A stretch of DNA of 42,295 nt from Singulisphaera sp. GP187 (GCA_945861245.1 CAMAUE010000032.1:1-42295), one strand, 5' to 3'; positions 25,936 to 34,789 are shown, counted from the stretch's first letter. Notes: a model not told the origin generated them from the letters alone. Program-made: numbers and translations.

Positions 25936-26508
25936 TTATGAGCGTGGATTCGTAACGATCAGGATCGTCACATAATATGGGCCAGGGTTCGATTGGAACG
26001 AGGCGCCGAAGTGAGTCGCGTTCGGGTCATAGATCGCGAGTCGGGAGTTGACATCGGCCAATAGTTGCGCGAAGACCTGGGTCGGCGTCTGCGTTTTGGC
26101 CGCGAAGCCATAGGCTTCGTCGAAGTTGATGGCGGGATTGGACGACACCATGCGTTCATACGGATCGATGCCTTCCGGAGACACAATGTTGACGTATTTT
26201 TTCGTGTTCATGTCTGCCGAATGAAGTTGGGCAACCAAGGCGACGCCGTCGTGCCAGGTGAGCGCTCTGAGCCCGTTCCGAACGCGCTCCATGTTAATCT
26301 GATCGTAAAGATCGCCGGAGAACGTCAACGGGTCATAGGGGAAGCTTCCGAAATACCAGGCGGTAGTGCCAGACCCGGCTACGGGCGTTATCGCACTGCT
26401 CGGACCGGCAGCATTAGGGCCGGATACGCTGCACTGCGCGCCCATGAGAGGGAGCAGCAGCATAACAATCGGGAACAGTTTCGCACGATGTTGGAGAAAA
26501 CGCTTCAT
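25936..26508 (-). CDS. CAP (SCP/PR-1)-domain protein, exported
   Basis: 190 residues. The N-terminal hydrophobic segment (LFPIVMLLLPLMGAQCSV) looks like a signal peptide; the Cys could be a lipidation site, but the residue before it is Gln, so the lipobox is not canonical. From about residue 65 the sequence has a YkwD/CAP-like pattern: LYDQINMERVRNGLRALTWHDG, then LVAQLHSADM, with the Glu and His expected for the CAP cavity. Later CAP motifs are weak, and the domain looks short at its end. Function in bacteria is mostly unknown. It has its own terminator. Confidence 0.75.
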   Translation of the reverse strand: MKRFLQHRAKLFPIVMLLLPLMGAQCSVSGPNAAGPSSAITPVAGSGTTAWYFGSFPYDPLTFSGDLYDQINMERVRNGLRALTWHDGVALVAQLHSADMNTKKYVNIVSPEGIDPYERMVSSNPAINFDEAYGFAAKTQTPTQVFAQLLADVNSRLAIYDPNATHFGASFQSNPGPYYVTILIVTNPRS

Positions 26509-26586
26509 CGATACACCTTTCGTTCAAGGAAAATTTGCGGTCACGATTGCGCCGATTATTAACCGCTGTTACGTTGCTGGGTTGAT

Positions 26587-27522
26587 TTACCAATCAAAGT
26601 CAGGATTGCCGTCGCGCGGCTTTAAGATCAATTTCCAGGTGCTTGCCGGGATCGATCCGCTGACAAAGCGCGAGCTGCCGTCGCCCAAGGCCACGGGCAT
26701 CGCGGAATGCGCAGTTTGGGTTCGGAGTTTGTCGCAATTCAAGGGCTTGACCTGGAACATCATGTAATCCACGGGAGCGTACGACGGATCGTCGCTGGGC
26801 AGCCCCTTCTGGGTCAAACCGAAATTGTGATACGGGTAAGGCTGCATCGCAATCCGCGAAACCCGATCGCAAGCGCGATAGCCTTCCGCGAAGAGAACGA
26901 CGTTGGAGGGGCCGTCCTCCAACTCACGAAAAGGCTGACCGAGGCCGTACGGCCCTTTCTTCTGTTTGGTGAGCGCGTACCAATTCGCCAAATAATTGGT
27001 CCGCGGTTGATCGTCCGCTTGCCCCGATGGATCGGAATGGCAGCGAAGCTCGTGGAACGGCATGCCTTTCAAATTGGCATCGACTGAGCTGACCATGAAA
27101 AAGCCACCCGTCGAACTGTTCTTCTGACTCTTCACCAAGCGGTCGTACGCGTCCTGATAACCCATGTAGGGCAGCAGGTGGACGAACCAGCCGCCGAAGA
27201 TATCATCGCCCATGCCCGTGGCGTAGGGCGGCATGACCTTTTTGGCATCATGGTGTAGATGCACGGCCAGCGCGAGATTCTTCAGATGCGCCAGACATCG
27301 GACTCGATTGGAATGTTCTCGCGCAGCCTGGATCCCGAGGACGGACAGGCCCACGACCGTGGAAATCACGGCAAAAACGACGAGTACTTCCAAAAGCGTG
27401 AAGGCGGTCCGTCGCCGGTATTCTCGCTGAGTATACACGGTGAGGTTTCTGCCTGATTTAGGGGTTACCGAACGCAGCGGGGTAGCGGCGGTGTTGATTA
27501 TTACGTAGTCCAATTTGCCCAT
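26587..27522 (-). CDS. DUF1559 prepilin-type protein
   Basis: 311 residues. The type IV pilin-like signal RRRTAFTLLEVLVVFAVIS is near residue 40, with the methylated-Phe context FTLLE and a hydrophobic helix. DUF1559 follows, with the family's RCLAHLKNLALAVHLHHD and a C-terminal region ending in GDGSSRFVSGSI. DUF1559 proteins occur in large families in planctomycetes and are probably exported, pseudopilin-like proteins. The ATG at 27522 gives a long leader; a GTG at 27438 would give the more usual short one, but its ribosome site is poor. Confidence 0.9.
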   Translation of the reverse strand: MGKLDYVIINTAATPLRSVTPKSGRNLTVYTQREYRRRTAFTLLEVLVVFAVISTVVGLSVLGIQAAREHSNRVRCLAHLKNLALAVHLHHDAKKVMPPYATGMGDDIFGGWFVHLLPYMGYQDAYDRLVKSQKNSSTGGFFMVSSVDANLKGMPFHELRCHSDPSGQADDQPRTNYLANWYALTKQKKGPYGLGQPFRELEDGPSNVVLFAEGYRACDRVSRIAMQPYPYHNFGLTQKGLPSDDPSYAPVDYMMFQVKPLNCDKLRTQTAHSAMPVALGDGSSRFVSGSIPASTWKLILKPRDGNPDFDW

Positions 27523-27747
27523 TTATCTCATTTTTTCAACAGCGGTTTTGCCTGTTTTAATGTCTCCCTCATGCGGATTATGCTCAAAATCCCGACCGTT
27601 ACGATTGCACGGCTTGGGACGTTTGGGAATACTGAGCAGAATGGGGCTTCAGTCGCCTATTGAAGGCGATGAACACGCACGACTGCAACAGGTTAGGGAA
27701 CCATTTTTCATTTCTCCCTCATAAATAAGCAGGTTGAACACCTTAAC
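27523..27747. other. Gene-free stretch upstream of DUF1559
   Basis: No credible gene, tRNA or clear promoter was seen. It is the left part of the 539-base gap between the DUF1559 and DUF3501 genes, with AT-rich patches near 27530-27570 and 27700-27730. Confidence 0.5.
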
Positions 27748-27833
27748 GTTACCGAGCCACGACCGTAAGGGAGTGGCCGACTGGTGGATGCGGGATTTTG
27801 GCGGCCGCTCCCTCACGGTCGCAGCTCGGTAAC
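27748..27833. repeat. Palindrome F
   Basis: Thirty-two-base arms (27748-27779 and 27802-27833) with four mismatches, all transitions, and a 22-base loop. The arm begins GTTACCGAGCCACGACCG and contains GTAAGGGAG. It lies in a divergent gap, not next to a stop codon, unlike most of the others. Confidence 0.9.
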
Positions 27834-28011
27834 ACTTGCGCCCCTCTTCGATACCGCATGTTCAACAAATCCCGGCTCGCCGATGTGGTTATTAAGTCGC
27901 GCATGTTGCTCATGCCAAATGGATGAGCGAGATGCGCGACATCCAACTTGAACCTCCCGAAATCGCAATTGGGCTTGTTTTTTTCGTGTCGGTTTGCAAT
28001 CCTTACCAGGG

Positions 28012-28032
28012 CTGGCGCAATGGGTGCGCCAG
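28012..28032 (+). promoter_or_regulatory. Leader hairpin of the DUF3501 gene
   Basis: A perfect 8-base stem CTGGCGCA / TGCGCCAG with a 5-base loop, ending 29 bases before the DUF3501 start codon. It may be an operator or a leader RNA hairpin. Confidence 0.4.
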
Positions 28033-28061
28033 GATCGATAGGCGAATTCCATGGATGGTCG

Positions 28062-28676
28062 ATGCTGCCTTTAACGGTTGACGATCTGCTTCCTCTCGAA
28101 GAATACGTCGCTCGGCGTAAGGAGTTCTTCGACGCGCATCGGCGCTACGTCGATCGCTATCGCCGTATTCGTATCGGCCCGAAGCTCACGCTGATTTTTG
28201 AAAACCGGCAAACGCTCTGGTTCCGCGTTCAGGAGGTGATGCGTATCGCCCGGCTCGCGTCCGATCCCGAGGTGCAGGCGGAGTTGAATCTCTACAACCG
28301 CTTGCTGCCGATCCGAAATCTGTTCCAAGCCGCCTTGCTGATCGAAATCGACTCCGCAAAGTTTGGTAGCGAAATGAGCAGTTGGAACACGCTCGCCGGC
28401 AATCAACTCGCGCTACACGTCGGCACCAGCGTTACGCCGGCCCGACTTGTCACCAGTCGCCCAGAGGATCGCGCGATTGGGACGGCACATTGGGTGCAAT
28501 TCATCATCGGCCCGGACGTTCGCAAGCAATTCGCGAACTTCAATCTTCGCACCTACTTCCGCTTCGAGAACGAGACCTATCAGCACAGCAGTCCGCTTCT
28601 GGGCGACGAATTTCGCCAAAGCCTCATCGATGATCTCGTCCTCTCCGACCGCGACAACGAAAAACGCGCGGGGTAA
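28062..28676 (+). CDS. DUF3501 family protein
   Basis: 204 residues from ATG at 28062 (MLPLTVDDLLPLEEYVARRK), the normal family start; the frame extends to 27948 without family character. The recognisable core is IRIGPKLTLIFENRQTLWFR, followed by VQEVMRIARL, then LYNRLLPIRN. In many bacteria DUF3501 genes lie next to a rubrerythrin or an iron-sulfur oxidoreductase; neither is here. No signal peptide, so probably cytoplasmic. Function unknown. It stands alone, convergent with the NtrC-type regulator gene, with palindrome D between them. Confidence 0.85.
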   Translation: MLPLTVDDLLPLEEYVARRKEFFDAHRRYVDRYRRIRIGPKLTLIFENRQTLWFRVQEVMRIARLASDPEVQAELNLYNRLLPIRNLFQAALLIEIDSAKFGSEMSSWNTLAGNQLALHVGTSVTPARLVTSRPEDRAIGTAHWVQFIIGPDVRKQFANFNLRTYFRFENETYQHSSPLLGDEFRQSLIDDLVLSDRDNEKRAG

Positions 28677-28682
28677 GTTGAT

Positions 28683-28732
28683 GGTTTACGTATAGCGCTC
28701 GCACGGCAACTCGCGAGCGCTGAACGTGAACC
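28683..28732. repeat. Palindrome D copy 4
   Basis: Twenty-base arms (28683-28702 and 28713-28732), three mismatches. The core AGCGCTCGC / GCGAGCGCT is shared with the other D copies. It starts 7 bases past the DUF3501 stop and ends 4 bases before the convergent regulator's stop. Confidence 0.8.
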
Positions 28733-28735
28733 AAC

Positions 28736-30193
28736 TCAACCCGACCCATCCCCGTCGTCCTCTCCATCACCACCAGCACTCCCCGCCCGATGCACGTTGG
28801 CCAAGCCGTACTCCGCGAGCTTCTTGCGTACTGTCGCGCGGTTGAGGCCAAGCCATTGGGCGGCGATCAGGCGGTTGCCATTCAAGCGGCGCATCAGGTC
28901 CTCCAGCAATGGCGGTTCCACGCACTTCAGTAGATCAGCATAAATCTCCGTCGGCGTTTGCGTGCCGGCGGTGCGAACGCGATCCTCAAGCCATATCAAT
29001 ACCGCAGCGGCGAGTTGCTCGCCCGGCTGCGTGCCCATACCGACACCCGCGCCGACAGGAAAATGTTCCGGCAAGAGCGGCCCGCCACGGGCGACGATCA
29101 CTGCATGTTCGAGCGCATTGCGCAACTCGCGCACATTGCCCACCCAGCGTTGTGCCGTGAGAAAATCGGTCGTCGCTGGAACCAATGGCAGCAGGCGAAC
29201 GTCGAACCGCCTCAGAAAATGCTCGGCAAGCGGCACGATGTCCTCGCGACGTTGTCGTAACGGCGGGAGATGTATTTCGAACACGTTGAGCCGAAAGAAG
29301 AGGTCGTTGCGAAACGTCCCTGCCGCGACGTTGCGCTCGAGGTTTTGGTGTGTCGCCGCGAGGATGCGCACATTCAGCGGCGCCGGCTGACTGCCACCGA
29401 CGGGCGTGATTTCATTCTGTTCGAGCACGCGCAGCAACTTCACCTGCACCGGCAGCGGGATCTCGGCAATTTCGTCGAGAAACACGGTCCCGCCATCCGC
29501 CAGAGCGAGCAGTCCGGCCCGCGTTTGCGATGCGCCGGTGAAGGCGCCTTTGACGTGGCCAAACAGCTCGCTTTCGACGAGGTTCGGATTCAACGCAGCG
29601 ACATGCACTGGTAGAAACGGCCGATCCCGGCGGGCACTGTAGCGATGAACAGCGCGGGCGACGAGTTCCTTGCCGGTGCCGCTTTCGCCGGTGATGAGCA
29701 CGCAGGCGTCGCGTGGGGCGACGAGGGCGATGCGTTTGAAGACCTCCTGCATCGCCGCGCCGGTGCCGACCATCTCCTCCGGCGGCGCGACGGCACCATT
29801 CGCCGGCGGTTCGACGGCGGCCTTCTGCATGGCGCGTTGCTTCAACGCGCGGGTCACGGTATCGATGGCCTGGGCAAGGTCGAATGGTTTGGCGAGATAA
29901 TCGAACGCCCCGCCTTCGACGGCGCCGACCGCCGTTGCGAGGTTGCCAAACGCCGTCACGACGACGACCGGAGCGTTGCCAGTTAGCGAGCGCAATTTCG
30001 CCATGGCGGAGATGCCGTCGAGGCCGGGCAGACGCACGTCGAGCACGATTGCGTCGAAGCGTTGTTTCGCCGCGAGCGCGAACGCATCCTCTGCCGATGG
30101 CGCGACCGCGACGTGATGTCCCAGCTTGCTGAACGCTTTCTTCAGCGCCCAGCAGACGGCCTCTTCATCGTCAACGATAAGCAGTTGGCTCAT
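28736..30193 (-). CDS. NtrC-type sigma54-dependent response regulator
   Basis: 485 residues. Receiver 1-120 with D52 (IVLDVRLPG) and K in YLAKPF. The AAA+ domain (about 143-375) shows Walker A GESGTGKE (169-176), the sigma54-contact motif GAFTGA (216-221), Walker B GGTVFLDE (about 234-241) and the sensor region [11 protein letters not shown]. The Fis-type helix-turn-helix near the end is [20 protein letters not shown]. After phosphorylation it activates sigma54 promoters. Its kinase is the gene just upstream; palindrome A lies between them. Nothing shows the target regulon. The tail is Gly/Asp-rich. Confidence 0.95.
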   Translation of the reverse strand: MSQLLIVDDEEAVCWALKKAFSKLGHHVAVAPSAEDAFALAAKQRFDAIVLDVRLPGLDGISAMAKLRSLTGNAPVVVVTAFGNLATAVGAVEGGAFDYLAKPFDLAQAIDTVTRALKQRAMQKAAVEPPANGAVAPPEEMVGTGAAMQEVFKRIALVAPRDACVLITGESGTGKELVARAVHRYSARRDRPFLPVHVAALNPNLVESELFGHVKGAFTGASQTRAGLLALADGGTVFLDEIAEIPLPVQVKLLRVLEQNEITPVGGSQPAPLNVRILAATHQNLERNVAAGTFRNDLFFRLNVFEIHLPPLRQRREDIVPLAEHFLRRFDVRLLPLVPATTDFLTAQRWVGNVRELRNALEHAVIVARGGPLLPEHFPVGAGVGMGTQPGEQLAAAVLIWLEDRVRTAGTQTPTEIYADLLKCVEPPLLEDLMRRLNGNRLIAAQWLGLNRATVRKKLAEYGLANVHRAGSAGGDGEDDGDGSG

Positions 30194-30222
30194 GGTGGGT
30201 CTTTGTTATTTTAGTCGCATTC

Positions 30223-30310
30223 GTTTAGCCGCTCGCCTTCGGCGAGCGCGGACATTGTGTTATTCGTCGAACATCCCGCGCCCACGCTCGCCAAAGGCGA
30301 GCGGCTAAAC
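30223..30310. repeat. Palindrome A copy 3
   Basis: The most regular A copy: GTTTAGCCGCTCGCC at the left, GGCGAGCGGCTAAAC at the right, with CTCGCCTTCGGCGAG and CTCGCCAAAGGCGAG inside the arms. It lies between the kinase stop and the regulator start of one signalling pair. Confidence 0.95.
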
Positions 30311-30324
30311 AACAGATGGAATAC

Positions 30325-31692
30325 CTACGCCCCCGGTAATTCCACGCGGAAGCAGGTCGCCTGTCCGTCACGCGACCATCGGATCGTGCCGCCGTGGGCA
30401 AACACGATCTGGCGAGCGACTGCCAAGCCCAGGCCGACGCCTTCGCGCTTGCCGGTGACGAACGGCTCGAACAGCCGTGACGCCACCTCCGCGCTTGGCC
30501 CAGGCCCGGAATCGCGAATCTCGACGAACACGCGCCCGCTTATGCTACTATCCCAGCGTATCGCGATCCAGCCGCCCGGTCCAGCGGCTTCGATGGCATT
30601 CATCAACAAATTCATAAATACTTGGGCAAGCTGCTCTGCGTCAACGCTCAGACGCAACGAGGGCGGCGGCGATTCGGCCTCTCGCAATTCGATCCCGGCA
30701 TGGGCACACTGCGCACGAATTAACGACATCGCGTCGGCAACAATCTTCTCCAGTTGGCACAGCTGGCGATTCAGCTCCAACGCTTTACCCAGGTCGAGAA
30801 ATTTCTTCACGTGCATCTCGACAATTGCGAGCTGACGCAGCGCGACATCCAGCGCTTCGCGATTTGCGTCGTCGGCCAAATCGTCCGCGAAAAGTTGTAC
30901 TGCCAGGCGTGCACCGGCGGCGGCGTTGCGCAGTTGATGCGCCAGGCCGCCGCTGACTTGGCCGAGCAATCGCAACCGCTCGGTCTGCCTCGTCTGCTCT
31001 TGATATTGCGACAGCCGATGGGCCATGTCATTGGCAGAACGCGTCAAATCACGCAGCTCGTCGTTAAGCAAAGGCAAGGGCATCGGACTGAAGTCGCCTT
31101 CGGCAATCAGTCGCGTGCGCCTTTCGAGGTTCGAGATGCGCCGGCCGATCTGTTGCACGAGCACCCCGCCGAGCAGCGCCGACACGCCCGTGCCGATTGC
31201 GCCAAGCCAAAGCGCCGGCTGCAACGCCTGCCAAACCGCTTCACGATACCGCGATTCGGGCGACAGGACATACAACACCGCGCCAGGCCGAGCACTGTGT
31301 TGCAAGGCGATACCCGCACAGAAATAAATATCGGCGCCGGCAACGATCGTTGACTCGAAACTCGTCGCCGGGTCATCGCTCGGCGCCGGCAGCGTTTCGG
31401 GCACGTTCTCAATCGTCGCGATACGCCGGCCTTCCGGATCGCGGATCGGATGGCGATGCTCATCGCACAGCACAAACTCGGCTCCCGAGAGGCCCTTCAT
31501 CATCCGCAGCGTCTGCGCGTTAAGCGGAATCGTGACGGCGTTGACCGTTGTCGCAATCGCCCGCACCTGGGCGACCATGCTCTCGCGCGCCCGCTGGCCT
31601 GCCGACCACGCATTCCACGCGCTTACGCCGACCAGCCCAAGTACGATCGGCAGCAAAGGCAACAGCAACTGCAATCGGATGCCGCAACGCAT
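30325..31692 (-). CDS. NtrB-like sensor histidine kinase
   Basis: 455 residues from ATG at 31692, which follows GGAGG by five bases; the frame upstream uses GTG. TM1 (about 8-28), a sensor region of about 125 residues, TM2 (about 160-180), HAMP, then the H-box with H252 (GQVSGGLAHQLRNAAAG). The ATPase domain has NLLMNAIEAA, RDSGPGP and GVGLGLAVARQI. The His box with Asn (HQLRN) is like NtrB/AtoS kinases that pair with sigma54 activators, and the next gene is one. It probably senses an extracytoplasmic signal. Confidence 0.93.
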   Translation of the reverse strand: MRCGIRLQLLLPLLPIVLGLVGVSAWNAWSAGQRARESMVAQVRAIATTVNAVTIPLNAQTLRMMKGLSGAEFVLCDEHRHPIRDPEGRRIATIENVPETLPAPSDDPATSFESTIVAGADIYFCAGIALQHSARPGAVLYVLSPESRYREAVWQALQPALWLGAIGTGVSALLGGVLVQQIGRRISNLERRTRLIAEGDFSPMPLPLLNDELRDLTRSANDMAHRLSQYQEQTRQTERLRLLGQVSGGLAHQLRNAAAGARLAVQLFADDLADDANREALDVALRQLAIVEMHVKKFLDLGKALELNRQLCQLEKIVADAMSLIRAQCAHAGIELREAESPPPSLRLSVDAEQLAQVFMNLLMNAIEAAGPGGWIAIRWDSSISGRVFVEIRDSGPGPSAEVASRLFEPFVTGKREGVGLGLAVARQIVFAHGGTIRWSRDGQATCFRVELPGA

Positions 31693-31745
31693 GGATGCCT
31701 CCACAAAAGCTATCAGCTATCAGCCAGACCATAGTTGACACGATT

Positions 31746-31847
31746 GACGCAACCGACAAAAGTACGAGCCGGAAGCGTAAGCGACGGATTTCTCCAGTCC
31801 GTCGCTTACGCTTCCGGCTCGTAAAGCGACTTTTGTCGATTGCGTCA
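31746..31847. repeat. Palindrome C copy 2, extended
   Basis: Perfect 26-base inner arms (31763-31788 and 31798-31823, starting TACGAGCCGGAAGCG). An outer pair, GACGCAACCGACAAAAG / CTTTTGTCGATTGCGTC (31746 and 31847), continues the stem after a 6-base bulge, so the whole arm is about 44 bases. It lies 18 bases past the ABC permease stop. Confidence 0.9.
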
Positions 31848-31865
31848 CATAACCGATAGCTCGAC

Positions 31866-32669
31866 CTACCCGCCGAACGCACTATAGTGGCGCAGACCGC
31901 GGGCATAGAGCCAGCGCGTGAAGACGATGAAGGCCACGACCCACGTCAATTCCACCAGCAATCCCAAGGCCAATTCCCTGCCCGTTATCTTTTCGAGAAA
32001 CACCATCGCTGGGAAGTATGCCAGATATTGGAAAGGCAACAGGTCCAACACGAACTTGATGCGCGGATCGAGCAAATCGAGCGGGAACATTTGGCCGGAG
32101 ATGAAGTAGTTGAGAATGCCGATAATGTACATCAGCGACGTTACTTCGAGAAACCAGAACCCCACGATGCCGACGGCCGCCTCGAAGAAGAAGCCGATGA
32201 GAAACGACAAGATTAACGACACAACATACGCCAGCCACACCCACGGCCCCGGCATAGGATCGAATACCTCGTGGAAACAATAGAAGAGGATCGCATATGG
32301 CAACGCCGTCGTGGCGATGTAGGCGATCTTGTGCGCGCCGCGATACGACAGCAGATACCAGAGCATGTCGATCGGTTGCAGCAGGTACTTCTTCAGGTTG
32401 CCGTCGCGGATGTCGCGGGCGATGCCTGTGCCGAGTCCGGGCATGCTCGAGAACATTCGGCTAATCTGCACGAGCAAAAGGTACGCGATCATCGTATCGC
32501 GCGAGAAGCCGGCGATCTCCTGCTGCCCCGAACCGCGGTAAACCGCTTCCCAAAGCAGAAATGTCGTAACGAGCGGCAAGAAGCGGAAGAACGTCGTGAG
32601 GAAGAAGTCCGCCCGGTACGCGAGCCGTTCCACCAACGCGATTCGCATGATCCGCAGATATTTTCGCAT
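31866..32669 (-). CDS. ABC-2 family transporter permease (DUF990-like)
   Basis: 267 residues from ATG at 32669 (MRKYLRIMRIALVERLAYRADF), the usual family start; the frame is open to 32756. About six membrane spans. The segment GTGIARDIRDGNLKKYLLQPID is the cytoplasmic coupling loop of this family (PF06182 type). It is encoded with the ATPase upstream. In many genomes two such permease genes follow the ATPase; here only one does, followed by a palindrome and unrelated genes, so the transporter may be a homodimer or lack its partner. Export substrate unknown. Confidence 0.88.
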   Translation of the reverse strand: MRKYLRIMRIALVERLAYRADFFLTTFFRFLPLVTTFLLWEAVYRGSGQQEIAGFSRDTMIAYLLLVQISRMFSSMPGLGTGIARDIRDGNLKKYLLQPIDMLWYLLSYRGAHKIAYIATTALPYAILFYCFHEVFDPMPGPWVWLAYVVSLILSFLIGFFFEAAVGIVGFWFLEVTSLMYIIGILNYFISGQMFPLDLLDPRIKFVLDLLPFQYLAYFPAMVFLEKITGRELALGLLVELTWVVAFIVFTRWLYARGLRHYSAFGG

Positions 32670-32781
32670 GGCATGGTTCCCGCGACTTTTCGTAGTCATC
32701 ACGCGGAGAGCTTGTGATTTTCTTGTGGAGCAAGCTGGCAGATTGCCCCTCGGCATAAATCCATCCCGCCGAGCGTGATGG

Positions 32782-33768
32782 CTACGATGCGACGCCGCCT
32801 TGCTCGAAGACCCTGGCGATCATCTGGTCGAGCGGCGGGTCGTGGATGCTGACATCGGCGATGGCGTGGCGATCGAGCAGCACAGCGAGCACCTCGGCAA
32901 TCTTAGAGCGATCGATCTTCAGCTCGACCACGGGACCTTCACGCGACACCTCGTGGCCGAATGAACTCAAATCCGCCGGCGCCTCGGCTGTCTCAAATTG
33001 GAGCTTGACTAACTTCTCCTGCCCAAAGCGTTCGGTAATACCCGTCAACGGCCCGTCGTACACCAATTTCCCTTGCGTGATGATGAGCACGCGTTTGCAC
33101 AGTGCTTCCACATCGCGCATGTAATGGCTCGTCAGCAAGATCGTCACGCCACGCGTTTCGTTGTACGCCCGCAGGCATTTCTGAATCGTCACCTGCGCGA
33201 CGACGTCCAAGCCGATCGTCGGCTCGTCTAGCAACAGCAACTGCGGCTGATGCAACAGCGCGGCGATCAGCTCCATTTTCATCCGCTCGCCCAAGGACAG
33301 CTCGCGCACCGGCTGGCGCGTCAGTTCCTTGACGCCGAAAAGGTCGGTAAGCTCGCCGAGCGTGCGCTCGAATTGATCCGTCGGCAGCGAATAGATTTCG
33401 CGATGGAGTTGGAAGCTGTCGGCAGCGGGAAGATCCCACCAGAGCTGATTCTTCTGCCCCATCACAAGAGCAAAGCGTCGGCGGAAGGCGTCCTCGCGCT
33501 GCCAGGGCACGAAACCGAGCACGCTCGCAGCGCCGCTGGACGGGTAAATGAGGCCGGAAAGCATCTTGAGCGTCGTCGTCTTGCCCGCGCCGTTCGGCCC
33601 GAGGAACCCGACGATCTCGCCTGGCTCGATCGTGAAGCTGACGTTTTCGACTGCCTTGATGTCTTTGTATTCGCGATGAAACAACCCGCGCAGCGCGCCG
33701 AATAGCCCGTCTTTCTTCTGATAGACCCGATAGGTTTTGGTCAACCCCTCGGCTTCGATCATCGGCAT
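32782..33768 (-). CDS. ABC transporter ATP-binding protein
   Basis: 328 residues from ATG at 33768 (or 33762). Walker A GPNGAGKT (57-64), signature LSLGERM, Walker B LLLLDEPTIGLD, and the following His in LLTSHYMRDV are intact. The signature has E where C would be the other usual choice; this is normal for export ATPases of the DUF990-associated kind. The C-terminal part after about 240 (DPPLDQMIARVFE end) resembles drug- and polysaccharide-export ATPases. Partner: the permease immediately downstream. It forms a cytoplasmic dimer at the inner membrane. Palindrome B lies just upstream. Confidence 0.94.
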   Translation of the reverse strand: MPMIEAEGLTKTYRVYQKKDGLFGALRGLFHREYKDIKAVENVSFTIEPGEIVGFLGPNGAGKTTTLKMLSGLIYPSSGAASVLGFVPWQREDAFRRRFALVMGQKNQLWWDLPAADSFQLHREIYSLPTDQFERTLGELTDLFGVKELTRQPVRELSLGERMKMELIAALLHQPQLLLLDEPTIGLDVVAQVTIQKCLRAYNETRGVTILLTSHYMRDVEALCKRVLIITQGKLVYDGPLTGITERFGQEKLVKLQFETAEAPADLSSFGHEVSREGPVVELKIDRSKIAEVLAVLLDRHAIADVSIHDPPLDQMIARVFEQGGVAS

Positions 33769-33795
33769 GGATTGTTCTCGTGAATGATGCACTGC

Positions 33796-33880
33796 GTCAG
33801 AGCCACGCACGAAGTAAGTGGTTGGAATTTAGTTAGATTCGCAATGTGTTCCAACCACTTACTTCGTGCGTGGCTCTGAC
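33796..33880. repeat. Palindrome B copy 2
   Basis: Perfect 31-base arms (33796-33826 and 33850-33880) with a 23-base loop. The arm GTCAGAGCCACGCACGAAG, continuing to GTAAGTGGTT, is the same as in copy 1 at 7430, although the loops are unrelated. It begins about 46 bases past the cupin gene stop. Confidence 0.95.
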
Positions 33881-33926
33881 ACAATAGGCGACAACATCAT
33901 TTTACGGACGAATCACTCGGACGGAC

Positions 33927-34478
33927 TTATTCATAATACACTGCCAGCCAAACCGTCGGCTCGGCGGGCGTCGTCCCCTCGACGCGATGTTTGACATGAG
34001 CCGGGATATTGACATGATCGCCCGGCTTCAGGTCCAGTGATGACTGCTCGAACTGCAACCGAGCCGAACCGGTCAAGAGCAGGACCCATTCGTGTTGATC
34101 TTGATCGTACCAGAATCCCGTCGGCGACGCATGTCCGAGCGAAACGATGCGCTCGATGCGCACGTGGCTGCTGGAAAGAATCGTCGTCACGATTTCCTCA
34201 GGCAGATGCACAGGTAGATTCGCGAGCAGGTTCGTTTCGCCGGTCGGCGGCTCGCCGAGATAATGGAACCTTGGCACAGTTTGGTCGGCAACCGTCACGG
34301 TCTCAAGGAACATCGTCAACGGTCTGACCCACAGGCCGTGCTCGCCGTACGAGGCTCGATAGACGACGACGACCTCGCGTGTCTCGCTATGCCGAGCGAC
34401 GCTGAGCACCGTATATTCATTGCCCTTGTAATGGCGATATCGGCCAAGCGAGATTTGCGCTGGTTTCGGATGGGTCAT
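33927..34478 (-). CDS. DUF1653-cupin fusion protein
   Basis: 183 residues. The N-terminal 10-65 part is DUF1653 (GRYRHYKGNEYTVLSVARHS through WVRPLTMFLE), normally a stand-alone small protein. The C-terminal part (about 100-183) is a cupin: DQHEWVLLLTGSARLQF gives motif 1 (H129, E130) and KPGDHVNIPAHVKHRV gives motif 2 (H161, H164), so a metal site is plausible. DUF1653 has no known function; the cupin suggests binding or turnover of a small ligand. Cytoplasmic, monocistronic. Confidence 0.88.
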   Translation of the reverse strand: MTHPKPAQISLGRYRHYKGNEYTVLSVARHSETREVVVVYRASYGEHGLWVRPLTMFLETVTVADQTVPRFHYLGEPPTGETNLLANLPVHLPEEIVTTILSSSHVRIERIVSLGHASPTGFWYDQDQHEWVLLLTGSARLQFEQSSLDLKPGDHVNIPAHVKHRVEGTTPAEPTVWLAVYYE

Positions 34479-34789
34479 GCGTGGTCCTTCGGGTCGTGTC
34501 CGTGTGCGGAGTTTTCTGCATACATCTGGCGCGCAGGTATTCCAAAGAAGCAGGCAGATGAGGCCATTCTATTGACGTCGGGGTAGTTTAATCATGTGGT
34601 TTCATCAGCACACGGCAGGGATCCCGTCATGTGGCCTCGCTTCCATTGCCAACATCCAGCGAGATTCACGATCCACAAAGGCAACCGTACCAGGTATGCG
34701 AAGGACGCCCCATTACGAACTTCGGCCGGCCGTAGCGCTGCTACGTCGGACAATTGCGAGAGCTTTCACACCTAACCTCCGAGTTCCTC
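34479..34789. other. Gene-free gap, 311 bases
   Basis: Divergent upstream region of the fusion gene and the PQQ-propeller gene. I see no gene, tRNA, palindrome of the families described, or clear promoter. The overlapping frames lack family or start-site support. Confidence 0.5.
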
